A DNA stretch of 26,807 nucleotides from Anaerosporobacter sp031551385 (GCF_031551385.1 NZ_JAVBNS010000133.1:1-26807), one strand, 5' to 3'; positions 6,911 through 14,923 are shown, counted from the first letter of the stretch. The notes: a model not told the origin generated them from the sequence alone. Numbers and translations are program-made.

Positions 6911-8566
6911 ATGAGAAAATCAAAAGGTATTTCTATTTTCGCTGTATTAATGATTCTGTTTGTATCCATTTTTTCGATTATTCCATCATCAACTGTTAAT
7001 GCGGCATCCTATGCTTCATCTATTTCAACTAGTTCAAAGTACATTTTGTATAATGCTTATTCAGGTAAATGTTTACAACCGTCTGGTCTTGCTACTACCA
7101 ACAGTACAGCCATTGTCCAAAGTGATTATGCTGGAAATGCTACGCAACAATGGAAATTTGTTCAAGCAGGAAGCGGTTACTACTATATCCAAAATGTTAC
7201 AAGCCAAACAGTTATGGACATATCCGGAAAAAGCACAGCAACTGGTGGTTCCGATATCCTTTACACGAACAATGGTGGAAATAATCAGCAGTTTGAGCTA
7301 ATCTCCTATAATGGATACTATAAAATCAAAAATAGAAATAGTGGATTAGTACTTGAAATCGCAAATTATTCAACAACAAACGGGGCAACATGTACACAAA
7401 ACACAGATTATAGCGCTGCTAACCAATTATTTAGCATTATTGAGGTGACATCTACTGACACGTCAACGTCTACTGGCACAATAAAACAATTATCACAAAG
7501 TCAAATTGTCGCAGCAATGGGAGCTGGTTGGAATTTGGGTAATTCCATGGAGGCAGTTATAAACGGAACTCCAAGCGAAACTGCATGGGGAAATCCAACC
7601 GTTACGAAAGCACTTATTACAGCTGTTAAAAATGCAGGCTTCAATACGATACGTATTCCAGTTTCCTATATAAACTATATTGGCTCAGGCAGTGATTATA
7701 CAATAAATTCAGCATGGCTTAGCAGAGTTAAGGAAGTCGTTGATTATGCATACAGCCAAGGAATGTATGTAATTATTAATATTCATGGTGATGGTTACAA
7801 TTCTGTATCTGGTGGTTGGTTACTATGCAATGGTAGTGATCAAACTACAATTAAAGCAAAGTATAAAAAAGTATGGCAACAAATTGCTACAACTTTCAAA
7901 GACTATGATGAACACTTAATATTCGAATCCTTAAATGAAGAATTTGATGGAACATATGGAACACCTAATACTACCTACTATTCCAATATCAATGCGTACA
8001 ATCAAATTTTTGTTGATACCGTTCGTCAAACTGGAGGAAATAACACTTCTCGTTGGCTTTTGATTCCTGGTTGGAATACAGATATCACTTATACAGTAGG
8101 AAACTATGGATTCTCTTTACCAACGGATTCCTATCTCTCTAGCAGTGTGCCATCTGGTCAAAAACGAATTATGATTTCCGTTCATTATTATACACCTTGG
8201 GATTTCTGTGGAGAAGAATCTATGAATATCACTCAATGGGGAGCATCTGCAACGGATTCCAGCAAAAAATCTACATGGGGACAAGAGGATACGTTGTATT
8301 CTCAATTCTACTCCTTATACAGCAAGTTCACGTCTCAAGGTTATCCTGTTGTTATAGGTGAATTCGGATCAATTGACAAATCTAATTCTACATACCGCGC
8401 TGCTTTCGCCTACGCTGTATCAAATGCATCAAAGCAATATGGTTGTGTTCCAATCGTTTGGGATAATGGCGTTAATGGCACTTATGGATTTGGATTATTT
8501 AACCGTTCAACTTGCGCTGTTACACAGCAAGCAATTATTACTGCTATCATGAATGGATTGAAGTAG
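6911..8566 (+). CDS. secreted GH5 endoglucanase with N-terminal ricin-type lectin domain
   Basis: 551 aa from ATG 6911, set by GGAGGG just upstream and by a typical signal peptide (MRKSK, hydrophobic core to ~26, cleavage after VNA at ~31). Residues ~45-185 form a ricin-type beta-trefoil (CBM13-like) with Q-x-W/F repeats (QQWKF, QQFEL, NQLFSI), presumably binding polysaccharide. A Thr/Ser linker leads to a GH5 domain (~190-551): AMGAGWNLGNSMEA, ETAWGNP, NTIRIPVS, acid/base Glu343 in SLNEE and nucleophile Glu484 in VIGEFGS. This resembles subfamily 4 (endo-beta-glucanase/xyloglucanase), but subfamily is uncertain. No dockerin or surface anchor, so it is probably a free extracellular enzyme. 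Likely controlled by the divergent AraC protein. Confidence 0.93.
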   Translation: MRKSKGISIFAVLMILFVSIFSIIPSSTVNAASYASSISTSSKYILYNAYSGKCLQPSGLATTNSTAIVQSDYAGNATQQWKFVQAGSGYYYIQNVTSQTVMDISGKSTATGGSDILYTNNGGNNQQFELISYNGYYKIKNRNSGLVLEIANYSTTNGATCTQNTDYSAANQLFSIIEVTSTDTSTSTGTIKQLSQSQIVAAMGAGWNLGNSMEAVINGTPSETAWGNPTVTKALITAVKNAGFNTIRIPVSYINYIGSGSDYTINSAWLSRVKEVVDYAYSQGMYVIINIHGDGYNSVSGGWLLCNGSDQTTIKAKYKKVWQQIATTFKDYDEHLIFESLNEEFDGTYGTPNTTYYSNINAYNQIFVDTVRQTGGNNTSRWLLIPGWNTDITYTVGNYGFSLPTDSYLSSSVPSGQKRIMISVHYYTPWDFCGEESMNITQWGASATDSSKKSTWGQEDTLYSQFYSLYSKFTSQGYPVVIGEFGSIDKSNSTYRAAFAYAVSNASKQYGCVPIVWDNGVNGTYGFGLFNRSTCAVTQQAIITAIMNGLK

Positions 8567-8611
8567 AAAAAAGCATTTAGAAAACGTTTTTTGTTTTCTA
8601 AATGCTTTTTT
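8567..8611 (+). terminator. intrinsic terminator of the cellulase gene
   Basis: A perfect 19-bp stem begins directly after the stop codon (8567-8585 with 8593-8611) with a 7-nt loop. The right arm ends in six T. The left arm starts with six A, so it may act in both directions and also stop the ParE transcript. Confidence 0.9.
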
Positions 8612-8631
8612 AGTCTCATATAATTTAATCA

Positions 8632-8934
8632 TCAGATATTACATCCCTGATATTGAACTGCCACAACATAAACTACCTTGTTTTTTTCATCAATTCTAAA
8701 TATTGCAATATAATTATCAATAAGTAACTGTTTATACCCTTTTCCAGCATATCTTCCTTCTATTCTATCTTGATGAGATTGTGGGAAAACTTCTAATGTT
8801 TTAAGAGCTTTCCATATTCTATCTGTCTGTCCTTGTGCATTCTCTGGTGCAAGCTTATCAATTGCTATATATACAAAAATCTCTTCAATATCTTTGTATG
8901 CTTTTGAATTTAATTTTATCTTGAATTTATCCAT
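8632..8934 (-). CDS. ParE/RelE-superfamily toxin
   Basis: 100 aa, normal size for the family. It has the pattern LNSKAYKDIEEIFVYIA, a helical hairpin (TDRIWKALKTLEVFPQSHQDR) and the C-terminal sheet (YKQLLIDNYIAIFRIDEKNKVVYVVAVQYQG). ParE members poison gyrase and RelE members cut mRNA on the ribosome; sequence alone does not decide which, though the LAPENAQ-type helix favours ParE. Its ATG overlaps the antitoxin stop region by 8 bp, so toxin translation depends on antitoxin translation. Type II system, probably autorepressed by the complex. Confidence 0.88.
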   Translation of the reverse strand: MDKFKIKLNSKAYKDIEEIFVYIAIDKLAPENAQGQTDRIWKALKTLEVFPQSHQDRIEGRYAGKGYKQLLIDNYIAIFRIDEKNKVVYVVAVQYQGCNI

Positions 8935-9190
8935 AATACTTCTTATTTAACTGTTCAAATGCATCATCAAGGTCAATAGTTTCTCCATTCTCTTCCATTT
9001 CCTTTTCAGATTCATAAATAGCTTGGTCGATGCGGTTCATTCTAGCAAATTGATCATATAATTCACTACTCATTACTACAAGATCACTATAACCATTTTT
9101 AGTGATAAAAATAGGTTCTTGTTTTTTATGTGCCATATCTGATATTTCAGTTGTGTTACGCAAATCTTTTATTGGTAATATAATTGGCAT
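8927..9190 (-). CDS. Phd/YefM-family antitoxin
   Basis: 87 aa. The N-terminal Phd/YefM DNA-binding fold is recognisable (LPIKDLRNTTEISDMAHKKQEPIFITKNGYSDLVVMSSE), followed by an acidic C-terminal toxin-neutralising tail (EKEMEENGETIDLDDAFEQLN). First gene of the two-gene operon; AAGGAG lies 9 nt before the ATG. Expected to repress its own promoter with the toxin as co-repressor. Bases 9191-9485 (295 bp) hold no gene I can support. Confidence 0.9.
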   Translation of the reverse strand: MPIILPIKDLRNTTEISDMAHKKQEPIFITKNGYSDLVVMSSELYDQFARMNRIDQAIYESEKEMEENGETIDLDDAFEQLNKKYYG

Positions 9191-9469
9191 ACTTATCAGC
9201 TCCTTCTATTTTTTCATAATTATAGCATAATTATGTTTGCAAAGCAATCATACTTTTATTAACATATGTTACATACCTTTCAATATAGGCTTTCTTAATT
9301 ATTTCCCTTTTCATTTAGCTACATGCAATACCGAAATACTAAAAGGCAAAATGTTACTGCATGACACCTTAATTTGCCATCATGATTCTGAACTAAAAAA
9401 CTTAAAGAATCGTAATTAACCACTACAAATAACATACCATACGTATTACATCCTAGTAAACATATAGAA

Positions 9470-9496
9470 AGAGGAGGCACGTTCGTTACCTCCTCT
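9470..9496 (-). terminator. hairpin overlapping the stop of the GyrI-like gene
   Basis: AGAGGAGG (9470-9477) pairs perfectly with CCTCCTCT (9489-9496). The loop includes the stop codon, and an inner ACG/CGT pair may extend the stem. The U-run on the minus strand is weak (TTTC), so strength is uncertain. Confidence 0.5.
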
Positions 9497-10121
9497 CTCT
9501 TATCGGATGCCTAATAACCGTTTTCCATTTTTCTGCCGCAACCTTTCTTGCGTCAGAAAGATAAATTTCATGGTGTAAACGATATTCATTTATATCCTTC
9601 TCATATCCATTTTCTATTAGATACTCGTCCATCTTAGCCACAGTAGCCGGTTCATCATCAAAAGGCCCAATATGCATTATTTGAACACATAATCCTTCCT
9701 CTACTGTGAAGAACTCTGCTAATGAGCAATCCAACTTCTTTTTATTAGAGGCTTCCTGTACTGCCCATTCAAAATCCTTTTTTGTCACAAAATCTGGCAA
9801 ACGAATAACCGAAATCCAGTTAAATGAATTCTTATCTGAATAATCTACCCCTTTAACTCCATCTTGCCACCAAAAGCCTTCAAGTGGTGGCACTACATAC
9901 TCGAAAAACCCCTCTATTTTATACGTTCCTTTGTAGCTCATTTTTAACGTATATGCAACTGCGTATAAAACACCAATTGCCTGTTGGTACGCACCACCTG
10001 TTTCGTTTGGATCTCCCTTTCCATGAACTGCAATATAATTCATTGCAGGTATTGTTACGATTTCAGGTTTATTCTTAGGCATATAAAACTCTTTGTATTC
10101 TTTCTTATAATCAAAAGACAT
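9486..10121 (-). CDS. GyrI-like small-molecule-binding domain protein
   Basis: 211 aa from ATG 10121, preferred over the ATG 13 codons earlier because AAGGGGG lies just before it and the family begins at this point (SFDYKKEYKEFY). Conserved features of the large GyrI-like (SOUL/Rob-tail type) family: EIVTIPAMNYIAVHGKGDPN near 20-40, VVPPLEGFWWQ, MHIGPFDDEPATVAKMDEY, and the closing YRLHHEIYLSDARK. A stand-alone ligand-binding domain without a DNA-binding domain; such proteins may sequester or hydrolyse small toxic compounds. Adjacent to a WYL regulator on the same strand, a recurring pairing that suggests common control. Confidence 0.85.
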   Translation of the reverse strand: MSFDYKKEYKEFYMPKNKPEIVTIPAMNYIAVHGKGDPNETGGAYQQAIGVLYAVAYTLKMSYKGTYKIEGFFEYVVPPLEGFWWQDGVKGVDYSDKNSFNWISVIRLPDFVTKKDFEWAVQEASNKKKLDCSLAEFFTVEEGLCVQIMHIGPFDDEPATVAKMDEYLIENGYEKDINEYRLHHEIYLSDARKVAAEKWKTVIRHPIRERR

Positions 10122-10279
10122 ATTCCGTTCCCCCTTCTCGCATTTGCACGTATTCAACATTTATAATCAATTACACAACGCTCCATATAAACGCTTCATA
10201 TCGTTGATTACTTTTTATAATTATCTATTACTATAATACCAAATGAAACACGACAACTATATGTCATCTTTCACTTTGA

Positions 10280-11188
10280 TTATCTCATATATTTTTCGCT
10301 CATCTTTTTTGCCGTTTCTGCCATCTCCTGCCGAATATATTTTGGTTCAAGAAGTTCTGCTTGCTCTCCAAATGTAAGCAACCAACTAATCAGATTATTT
10401 TTATTCGTATAATCTGCATAAAACCGTAGTCTACCGTCCTCCTGCTCCACAAAGCAATCTGCTCCAAACTCCTCAACTAGCCTCCATTTACAACTTGATT
10501 CAAATAGAACCTTTACCTTAATCCCACCAGGAAAAATCCTCTCGTTGCTTAAATCTGGCATTGGAATTGTTCTTTTTGTAAATACCTCTTCACTTATCTT
10601 CATGCCTTCCATACGGTTCAACTTAAACAATCGGAAATCACATTTAGACATACAATATCCCCACACATACCAGCTTGACCAACGAAAAATTAAGTAGTAT
10701 GGCTCTATTTTTCGAACACTTTCTCCATTAGGTGAATAGTAGATAAACTCTAATAAAAATGGATTTTCTATCGCCATTCTTATTTTTTCAATCTTTGGAG
10801 CAAGAGAGTCCTTGTACCAAGATGACAAATCAATTAAAACAGATTGACTACCAACCATGAAATCAGATGAACCTACTTTTAATTTTTCCATCAATTGTCC
10901 ATAACGATTCGTTCCACTTACACGATCTAAACTCCGAAGCCCTGCAAGAATTTCTTGCATTTCTGTTGTGGTTAGTAGTGTATGTTCCATTTTATAACCT
11001 GCCATAATAGAAATCCCACCATTTACCCCCTGTCTTGTAGAAATCGGAATACCTGCTTTGCATAAATCTTCAATATCTCTATTAATTGTTCTTCTCGAAA
11101 CTTCAAATTTTTCTGCTAATTCTGGTGCTGTTATAGAATCCCTTTGCAATAATATAGATAAGATTCCAATAAGTCGGTCAATTTTCAC
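10280..11188 (-). CDS. HTH/WYL-domain transcriptional regulator (YafY-type)
   Basis: 302 aa from GTG 11188, with GGGGGAG 7 nt upstream. Residues 1-60 are a DeoR-like winged helix (LIGILSILLQ, ITAPELAEKFEVSRRTINRDIEDL). A middle linker follows, then a WYL domain (~140-230: LEFIYYSPNGESVRKIEPYYL, SWYVWGYCMSKCDFRLFKLNRM) and a WYL C-terminal extension. WYL domains bind ligands or nucleic acids and control stress, DNA-damage or defence genes. The GyrI-like gene 158 bp downstream on the same strand is the likely partner or target. Effector unknown. Confidence 0.9.
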   Translation of the reverse strand: MKIDRLIGILSILLQRDSITAPELAEKFEVSRRTINRDIEDLCKAGIPISTRQGVNGGISIMAGYKMEHTLLTTTEMQEILAGLRSLDRVSGTNRYGQLMEKLKVGSSDFMVGSQSVLIDLSSWYKDSLAPKIEKIRMAIENPFLLEFIYYSPNGESVRKIEPYYLIFRWSSWYVWGYCMSKCDFRLFKLNRMEGMKISEEVFTKRTIPMPDLSNERIFPGGIKVKVLFESSCKWRLVEEFGADCFVEQEDGRLRFYADYTNKNNLISWLLTFGEQAELLEPKYIRQEMAETAKKMSEKYMR

Positions 11189-11296
11189 TATTGTTCTCCC
11201 CCTCAGTAAATTAGTTTACACAAAAAGGCGCTCCACCGATCGCCCATTTCTTCTTCTTCCTTATTCCAAAATGCCTAAAATATAGGGATTTCACAT

Positions 11297-11369
11297 AGCT
11301 TCCGATGGGACTCGAACCCACGATCTATTGATTACGAATCAATTGCTCTACCAACTGAGCCACGGAAGC
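11297..11369 (-). tRNA. tRNA-Thr (anticodon CGT)
   Basis: A complete cloverleaf on the minus strand: acceptor GCTTCCG/CGGAAGC, D-arm GCTC/GAGC, anticodon stem ATTGA/TCAAT with loop TTCGTAA (anticodon CGT, reads ACG), T-arm GTGGG TTCGAGT CCCAT, discriminator T. CCA is not encoded. The gene is intact and unduplicated in this window. It lies on the host side of the prophage and is separated from the serine recombinase by a membrane-gene remnant. Confidence 0.95.
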
Positions 11370-11579
11370 GTTATAGAAATATAATAATACTTTCGCATTT
11401 CATTTTCAAGTATTTTTTCTATTTTTTCTAAATAATACAAAAATTAAAAGCAATCCTTAAACTGTATATACGAATACTCCATATAGACCAATGATGCCAG
11501 TTCAAATCTCATTTAACTAGCATCATCGTCCTACTTCTTCCATAATCAAAAACCAATGAATTTTCAATACTATCAGACA

Positions 11580-11690
11580 TTATCCACTATATCTTTTTTC
11601 AAAATAACCTAACACTCGGTACAGCAACGCTGCTACTACACACAAAATAGCAATACTCATAATAACGTAATCCAACTTAAATAGCTTACT
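11580..11690 (-). pseudogene. 3' remnant of a host membrane protein (permease-like) gene cut by the prophage
   Basis: An open frame of 36 codons ends at TAA 11580-11582. It begins against the end of the serine recombinase gene with no start codon or ribosome site. It encodes a membrane span and a charged tail (LDYVIMSIAILCVVAALLYR, then VLGYFEKRYSG), the usual ending of an ABC-transporter permease. I infer that this is the C-terminus of a host gene split by integration, with the rest beyond the right edge of the window. Bases 11370-11579 hold only an imperfect 12-bp inverted repeat near 11488-11525. Confidence 0.5.
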
Positions 11691-13299
11691 CTACATACAG
11701 ATACTTTTTACTTTTAAGCCCTCCTACTATATCAAGCCTCATATTTCCTAGCAATCCTATGCTTACATCTAAATGATCGTTATATACAGTTATCTCATCA
11801 ATATACTCCATAATTGAATTTTTATTAATATCTTCTGTTCCATGGTCACTAATTTTGTCTATTAGCAGTTTTATTCTTTCTTGCTCATCTGCATATGACT
11901 TCATCCTGCTTTCAATTAGTAATTTTTGAGATTTCAACTCAGACAACCTACTTTCAAGGGAAATATCTTTTCGCTTATAATCTTCATCAGATATTATTCC
12001 ATCTAATAATTTGTCTAATATAAAATCTTTTTGTGTTTTTATCTTTTCAATTTCTTTATCTATATTTTTACTATCCAATATGACTTCCTTTGAATTAATA
12101 GATTTTTGCATAATTTTTAGGACTCTTTTTATATACTCATCCTTTTCTCCACTAAAAATGTTTTGAGCTATTTCCTTAATTCCATCATATAATTTCTCTT
12201 CATTTATAGTAATATTATCACAGCCACAATCTTTTTGTTTTTCGACCTTTATTTTAGTGAAACTTCTTTTATCAACAGCTGTCCTCCTCCCTTTGCTTAT
12301 ATATTCAGAACACGACCAGTCAATTACAATACCTGCTTTAATACGTCTAAATTTCCTCCAATAGACGTTTCCACACTCTCCGCATACTATTTTACCCGAT
12401 AAGTCATATTGCCCTCTATTTACGCCTATACGTCGCTTGAAAGCATCATTCGCAACTCCTATCTCTGACAAGTTTCTGTTAATAGTTTTATTAGCCTTGT
12501 CCCATAGCTCATTAGACACGATAGCAGGAACTATATTTTCATGAATAATCCATTCCGATTCATCAGTTCTAATAGTTCTTTTAGAATTGAAGTCATAATG
12601 AGATTTATTCATAATAACAGTACCTTTATAAATAGGATTTTTTACGATATCCCTAATTACTCCATCTGCAAAATATCCACCTTTGCGATTGTATATTCCC
12701 ATATTGGTTAAATTTTTGCTAATTGACCTACTCCCTAAGCCACTTGCATACATCTCGTAGATTAATCTTACTATTTTTGCTTCTTCCTCATTAATAACTA
12801 TCTCTTTATTTACCTTGTCATATCCCCATGTTGCAGAAGTAATGACTACATTACTACCATTGCGTTGTCTATTTCTATGAGCATTATTAATTTTTTTACT
12901 TAGCTCCCTTGAATACTCCTCTGCTAAAATAGCTTTTATTCCAGTTATCAAAGCATCATCTGGTGTATAAAACTTATTTTCAATATAAAAGAATAGTTTC
13001 TTGTTATTACTGACTAATTTATCAACAAAAATATACCATTCTTTTGTATTTCTCATAAGCCTATCTTGAGATTTAACTACAATGATATCAAATGTATTAG
13101 CAGCCATATCCTCACATAGCCGATTATATTCATCGCGTTTTTTAGTTGTAGTTCCAGATCTGCCTTCATCAACATACCTATCTACTAAATTCCACCCATT
13201 ATTCAATATACAATTCTCTGCTTCTTTTTTCTGATTTTTAAGTGCATCTACTTGGCTTTCTTCATCTGTAGAAACTCTTGCATAGTATACTGCCTTCAT
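11686..13299 (-). CDS. large serine recombinase (site-specific integrase)
   Basis: 537 aa. An N-terminal resolvase-type catalytic domain (~1-145) has nucleophile Ser10 in YARVSTDE and DEGRSGTTTKRDEYNRL-like and VVKSQDRLMRN blocks. A recombinase DNA-binding domain follows (~165-260; GLGSRSISKNLTNMGIYNRKG, VKNPIYKGTVIMN). A zinc beta-ribbon (CGECGNVYW ... WSCSEY ... CGC) carries a long coiled-coil insertion (~400-490) that controls synapsis. Such enzymes insert phages or ICEs at a specific short att site without host factors. It is the outermost element gene, as expected for the integrase, with its own promoter and GGAGG before the ATG. Confidence 0.95.
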   Translation of the reverse strand: MKAVYYARVSTDEESQVDALKNQKKEAENCILNNGWNLVDRYVDEGRSGTTTKKRDEYNRLCEDMAANTFDIIVVKSQDRLMRNTKEWYIFVDKLVSNNKKLFFYIENKFYTPDDALITGIKAILAEEYSRELSKKINNAHRNRQRNGSNVVITSATWGYDKVNKEIVINEEEAKIVRLIYEMYASGLGSRSISKNLTNMGIYNRKGGYFADGVIRDIVKNPIYKGTVIMNKSHYDFNSKRTIRTDESEWIIHENIVPAIVSNELWDKANKTINRNLSEIGVANDAFKRRIGVNRGQYDLSGKIVCGECGNVYWRKFRRIKAGIVIDWSCSEYISKGRRTAVDKRSFTKIKVEKQKDCGCDNITINEEKLYDGIKEIAQNIFSGEKDEYIKRVLKIMQKSINSKEVILDSKNIDKEIEKIKTQKDFILDKLLDGIISDEDYKRKDISLESRLSELKSQKLLIESRMKSYADEQERIKLLIDKISDHGTEDINKNSIMEYIDEITVYNDHLDVSIGLLGNMRLDIVGGLKSKKYLYVE

Positions 13300-13332
13300 T
13301 GCAATCCTCCGTTCATAATATATAATAATATT

Positions 13333-13361
13333 ATTATAATATAATTCGCAAAAAGCAACAA
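13333..13361 (-). promoter_or_regulatory. promoter of the serine recombinase
   Basis: Minus strand TTGTTG (13356-13361), 17-nt spacer, TATAAT (13333-13338), about 35 bp before the ATG and downstream of a terminator. The recombinase is therefore probably transcribed separately from the rest of the block. Confidence 0.55.
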
Positions 13362-13372
13362 TAAATAATTTA

Positions 13373-13396
13373 AAAAGGCAGATTACTCTGCCTTTT
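13373..13396 (-). terminator. intrinsic terminator after the 49-aa gene
   Basis: Perfect 10-bp stem (AAAAGGCAGA / TCTGCCTTTT) with a 4-nt loop that contains the stop codon of the small gene. On the minus strand it ends in five T. Confidence 0.75.
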
Positions 13397-13532
13397 CTCC
13401 AAACTCGATATAGGTATTTTTAACTAGCCTATTATATTCATCATTAGTTACCAGATTTTCTTCAAGAAACCTTTTCCATATGTTCAGTGTTGACTTTATA
13501 TATGCTTGGTTACTGGGTTTTAACTTTTCCAT
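13383..13532 (-). CDS. 49-aa SHOCT-like protein beside the recombinase
   Basis: A short frame (MEKLKPSNQAYIKSTLNIWK through GEKAE). GAGG sits 8 nt before the ATG, and a strong terminator overlaps the stop. The pattern W-K-R-F-L-E-E-N-L-V-T-N-D-E-Y-N-R-L resembles the short C-terminal (SHOCT) helical module, usually written as a leucine-rich helix, Gly/Leu-Ile-Thr, then Glu-Glu-Tyr/Phe. From memory, stand-alone SHOCT-like proteins recur next to serine recombinase genes in Clostridia. A role in recombination, for example in directionality, is a hypothesis only. Confidence 0.65.
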   Translation of the reverse strand: MEKLKPSNQAYIKSTLNIWKRFLEENLVTNDEYNRLVKNTYIEFGEKAE

Positions 13533-13660
13533 CTGATACCTCACTATATCAATTATTTAATTTTATTCATTTTTTTTGCTAAATATAATCACAGTATTTA
13601 TAATTCTATGTAGACTTATATCCATATAAAATAAGCCTAATAATGTGTTTAAGGCTATAA

Positions 13661-14668
13661 TTATGAATATCTTCTGTGTGCATCTTTGATTATGGCATTA
13701 CTCATAACAGCGTAACATTTCAACGTTGTTTCTATGTTCGCGTGTCCTAAGATTTTTTGCACAAACTCTACTGGCGCACCCCTTTCAATCATGTTCGTAG
13801 CCATCGTTCTTCTAAATTTGTGCGGATGAACGTGTATATTTTCGTTTGAATTATTAGCCACCCTATTAACAATGCGTCTAACAGCATCTGTAGTTAGTCT
13901 GCTATATGGTTTCTTAATAGATACAAACAATGCCTCGTTATCATCTTCTCTAGTTTCCAAATAATTAACAAGATGTACCTTTGCTCTGCCGTCAAAAAAT
14001 GATGTTCTTTCTTTTCTCCCTTTTCCGTAGACAATACACTCTTTGTTTACAAGATCAATGTCACTTCTATTCAACTTCACAAGTTCTCCAACCCTCATAC
14101 CTGTACTAGTAAGCAGATTTATTATTGCTGTATCTCGCTCTCTGTCACATGCACATCGTACAATTTCTTCCTGTTCCTCTGAAATTGTCTCTTTAATTCT
14201 TGTTTCCGTTTTAATTACGTTAATCTTTCTAAGAGGATCTTTGTCTATGTAATCTTCCGTGGTCAACCACGCAAACAAACTCTTTAGATTTCTAATTCTG
14301 TTATTGAGAGTTACATCGCTATTCTTCCTTGTTGTCTTGCAATGTGCAAGGTACATTCTAATGTCATTTGTAGTTACGTCTCTTATGTTTTTATCTACTA
14401 ACGAAAAGAACATTTTGTATTCTTGCGCGTATGCTTTGATTGTACTATTCGTTCTCCCCTCTATTGAAAGAGTAGCGATGAAGAGATTTATGATGTTATT
14501 ATTATCGTCCATCGCAGTTGAAAGTGCTGTTTCTTCTTCGAATACATGCAATCTTCCAAGCTGCGCATAAAGAGTTGCTTTTAATATTTCTAATTCATTT
14601 TGACCTATTACGCTTTGCATTGCATATAGGACTTTGATAATTGATTCATCAATATTTACCTGCTTCAT
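13661..14668 (-). CDS. tyrosine recombinase/integrase (XerC/D-like)
   Basis: 335 aa. A SAM-like core-binding domain (~55-145; NLFIATLSIEGRTNSTIKAY, RNLKSLFAWL) precedes a catalytic domain with every key residue in place: Arg192 (STGMRVGEL), Lys216 in YGKGRKERT, His283-x-x-Arg286 (HPHKFRRT), His309 (ILGHANIETT) and Tyr319 (CYAVM). It should be enzymatically competent. It lies within the same phage block as the serine recombinase, so the element carries two unrelated recombinases. It may resolve multimers, be the original phage integrase, or be a later acquisition. Bases 13533-13660 show nothing distinct. Confidence 0.92.
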   Translation of the reverse strand: MKQVNIDESIIKVLYAMQSVIGQNELEILKATLYAQLGRLHVFEEETALSTAMDDNNNIINLFIATLSIEGRTNSTIKAYAQEYKMFFSLVDKNIRDVTTNDIRMYLAHCKTTRKNSDVTLNNRIRNLKSLFAWLTTEDYIDKDPLRKINVIKTETRIKETISEEQEEIVRCACDRERDTAIINLLTSTGMRVGELVKLNRSDIDLVNKECIVYGKGRKERTSFFDGRAKVHLVNYLETREDDNEALFVSIKKPYSRLTTDAVRRIVNRVANNSNENIHVHPHKFRRTMATNMIERGAPVEFVQKILGHANIETTLKCYAVMSNAIIKDAHRRYS

Positions 14669-14708
14669 CGCAATCTCCTCCCCCGTTACTCTCGCTAAAT
14701 TATAAACA

Positions 14709-14798
14709 TTAGTTCTTTATTTCTTGTAGTTTCAACATAACTTTTCTAAACTCCATCTTACTTAGCTTCCTGTATGGTAATCCACAATAAGGTTTCAT
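14709..14798 (-). CDS. possible 29-aa protein
   Basis: ATG 14798 has AGAGG 5 nt upstream; the product (MKPYCGLPYRKLSK, then MEFRKVMLKLQEIKN) is basic and looks coding. The same frame stays open upstream to a GTG at 14855, giving 48 aa (VDKFGIRTGSYPHERKEGD then MKPYC), but without a ribosome site. Small phage-type peptide; function unknown, existence uncertain. Confidence 0.35.
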   Translation of the reverse strand: MKPYCGLPYRKLSKMEFRKVMLKLQEIKN

Positions 14799-14817
14799 AT
14801 CTCCCTCTTTTCTCTCA

Positions 14818-14876
14818 TGGGGATAACTTCCTGTTCGTATTCCAAATTTATCCACAATTCCACAAAGTTATCCCCA
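14818..14876. other. cluster of DnaA-box-like 9-mers
   Basis: TTATCCACA (14848-14856, perfect consensus) and TTATCCCCA (14868-14876) lie on the plus strand, and the same TTATCCCCA lies in inverse orientation at 14818-14826. A further near match, TAATCCACA, is at 14778-14786. The four fall within 100 bp between the tyrosine recombinase and the cytosine methylase. This could be an origin-type or DnaA-regulated region. No AT-rich unwinding element or iterons were recognised. Confidence 0.35.
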
Positions 14877-14923
14877 TTTTTTGGTTTTTCTACTTTCTGT
14901 GTAGGTTCAAGTCCCACTGCTGA

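Noticed and set aside
7020..8552. Other reading frames inside the cellulase gene, for example 6960-7301 plus and 8117-8305 minus
   Set aside because: They overlap a well-supported GH5 gene completely, lack initiation signals and resemble no family.
9191..9485. Possible plus-strand 60-residue reading frame at 9237-9419
   Set aside because: No ribosome site, no recognisable domain and a composition typical of non-coding AT-rich sequence; no convincing minus-strand frame either.
11297..11369. tRNA-Thr as the prophage attachment site
   Set aside because: The tRNA is complete, no second copy of its 3' end was seen near the recombinases, and a membrane-gene remnant lies between it and the serine recombinase, an enzyme class that seldom uses tRNA genes.
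13653..13660. Serine recombinase and tyrosine recombinase as one operon
   Set aside because: A strong terminator at 13373-13396 and a good promoter at 13333-13361 separate them.
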